Assembly (NCBI GenBank): GCA_016789845.1
Contig: JAEUQA010000011.1
Location: 1-33,205, forward strand
DNA length: 33,205 nt
Direction of reading: 5' to 3'
From: Chromatiales bacterium
GTDB taxonomy: Bacteria; Pseudomonadota; Gammaproteobacteria; Steroidobacterales; GCA-2729495
Shown here: piece after piece, positions 33,141 to 33,205 of the stretch
Numbering within the stretch: the first letter of the stretch is position 1
Layout: every line of letters begins with the position of its first letter
The notes under the pieces: model-generated
Told to the model about the DNA's origin: nothing
Seen by the model: only the letters and a program-made list of their open reading frames with translations
Databases searched by the model: none
Made by a program: the position numbers and the translations under genes

Positions 33141-33205
33141 GCCTCCCGGGCGGGCGATGGCGGGAGGCCCTGCCGTCGAGAGACTCGCGGACTCGATTCT
33201 CGCCG
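33141..33205. repeat. Left half of the edge hairpin repeat
   Basis: gcctcccg (33141-33148) pairs with cgggaggc (33161-33168) as a small hairpin. Bases 33152-33175 pair with 34-57 at the other window end. The last 35 bases repeat bases 1-35 exactly. No gene is visible in 33103-33205. Confidence 0.85.

Noticed and set aside
1..33205. Plasmid or phage genome, based on identical ends
   Set aside because: No replication, partition, mobilisation or virion genes were found, and the shared 35 bp lies in a dispersed hairpin.

Overview
The window is GC-rich, tightly packed DNA. Twenty-five protein genes fill it with almost no gaps, and many are joined by ATGA or TGATG overlaps. No RNA genes, CRISPR arrays, phage genes, transposase genes or plasmid replication genes were seen. 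Gene content (TonB receptor with a spinster-type MFS, twin-arginine molybdoenzymes, an NhaR-like regulator, Xanthomonadales/Pseudomonas-style REP sequences) suggests a gammaproteobacterial chromosome. The rank below class is a guess.

Layout. (1) 216-4759, minus: an IorB-like molybdopterin subunit, an FGE-fold lipoprotein and a flavin amine oxidase, all predicted to be exported. (2) 4906-9932, plus: a TetA-like MFS exporter and an oppBCDF-type peptide importer without its binding protein. (3) 10023-16643: a small DUF1330-type protein, then a five-gene minus-strand compatible-solute operon (DUF5752-like, TreT-like, OtsB, MscS, OtsA) facing a divergent NhaR-like LysR gene. (4) 16696-21965: a peptide-binding protein coupled to a GntR/UTRA regulator, a divergent nitrilase-fold protein with the nucleophile cysteine replaced, a TetR-type regulator and an aldo/keto reductase. 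(5) 21962-25903, minus: a spinster-type MFS and a TonB-dependent receptor. (6) 25948-31729, minus: a DMSO-reductase type II molybdoenzyme operon (alpha, TorD-like chaperone, beta, monohaem cytochrome c, rhomboid protease), divergent from moeA, which serves molybdenum cofactor synthesis.

The most striking feature is not a gene family but the palindromic repeats and how they have become coding sequence. Two kinds occur. One is a GC-rich REP of 24 bp (gtaggagcggc..gccgcgacc), single or as inverted pairs (REPINs). The other is an AT-richer palindrome of 73-86 bp starting aaggtRcc, in three copies, one of them a perfect 86-bp palindrome with no spacer. These repeats supply the stop codons of moeA and of the amine oxidase, the stop codons and C-terminal tails of the DUF1330, OtsA and LysR proteins, a 32-residue tail on the TorD-like chaperone, and most of the signal peptide of the peptide-binding protein. 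The two ends of the window share 35 bp inside another hairpin of the same kind. This could mean either a circular assembly or an assembly break in a dispersed repeat.
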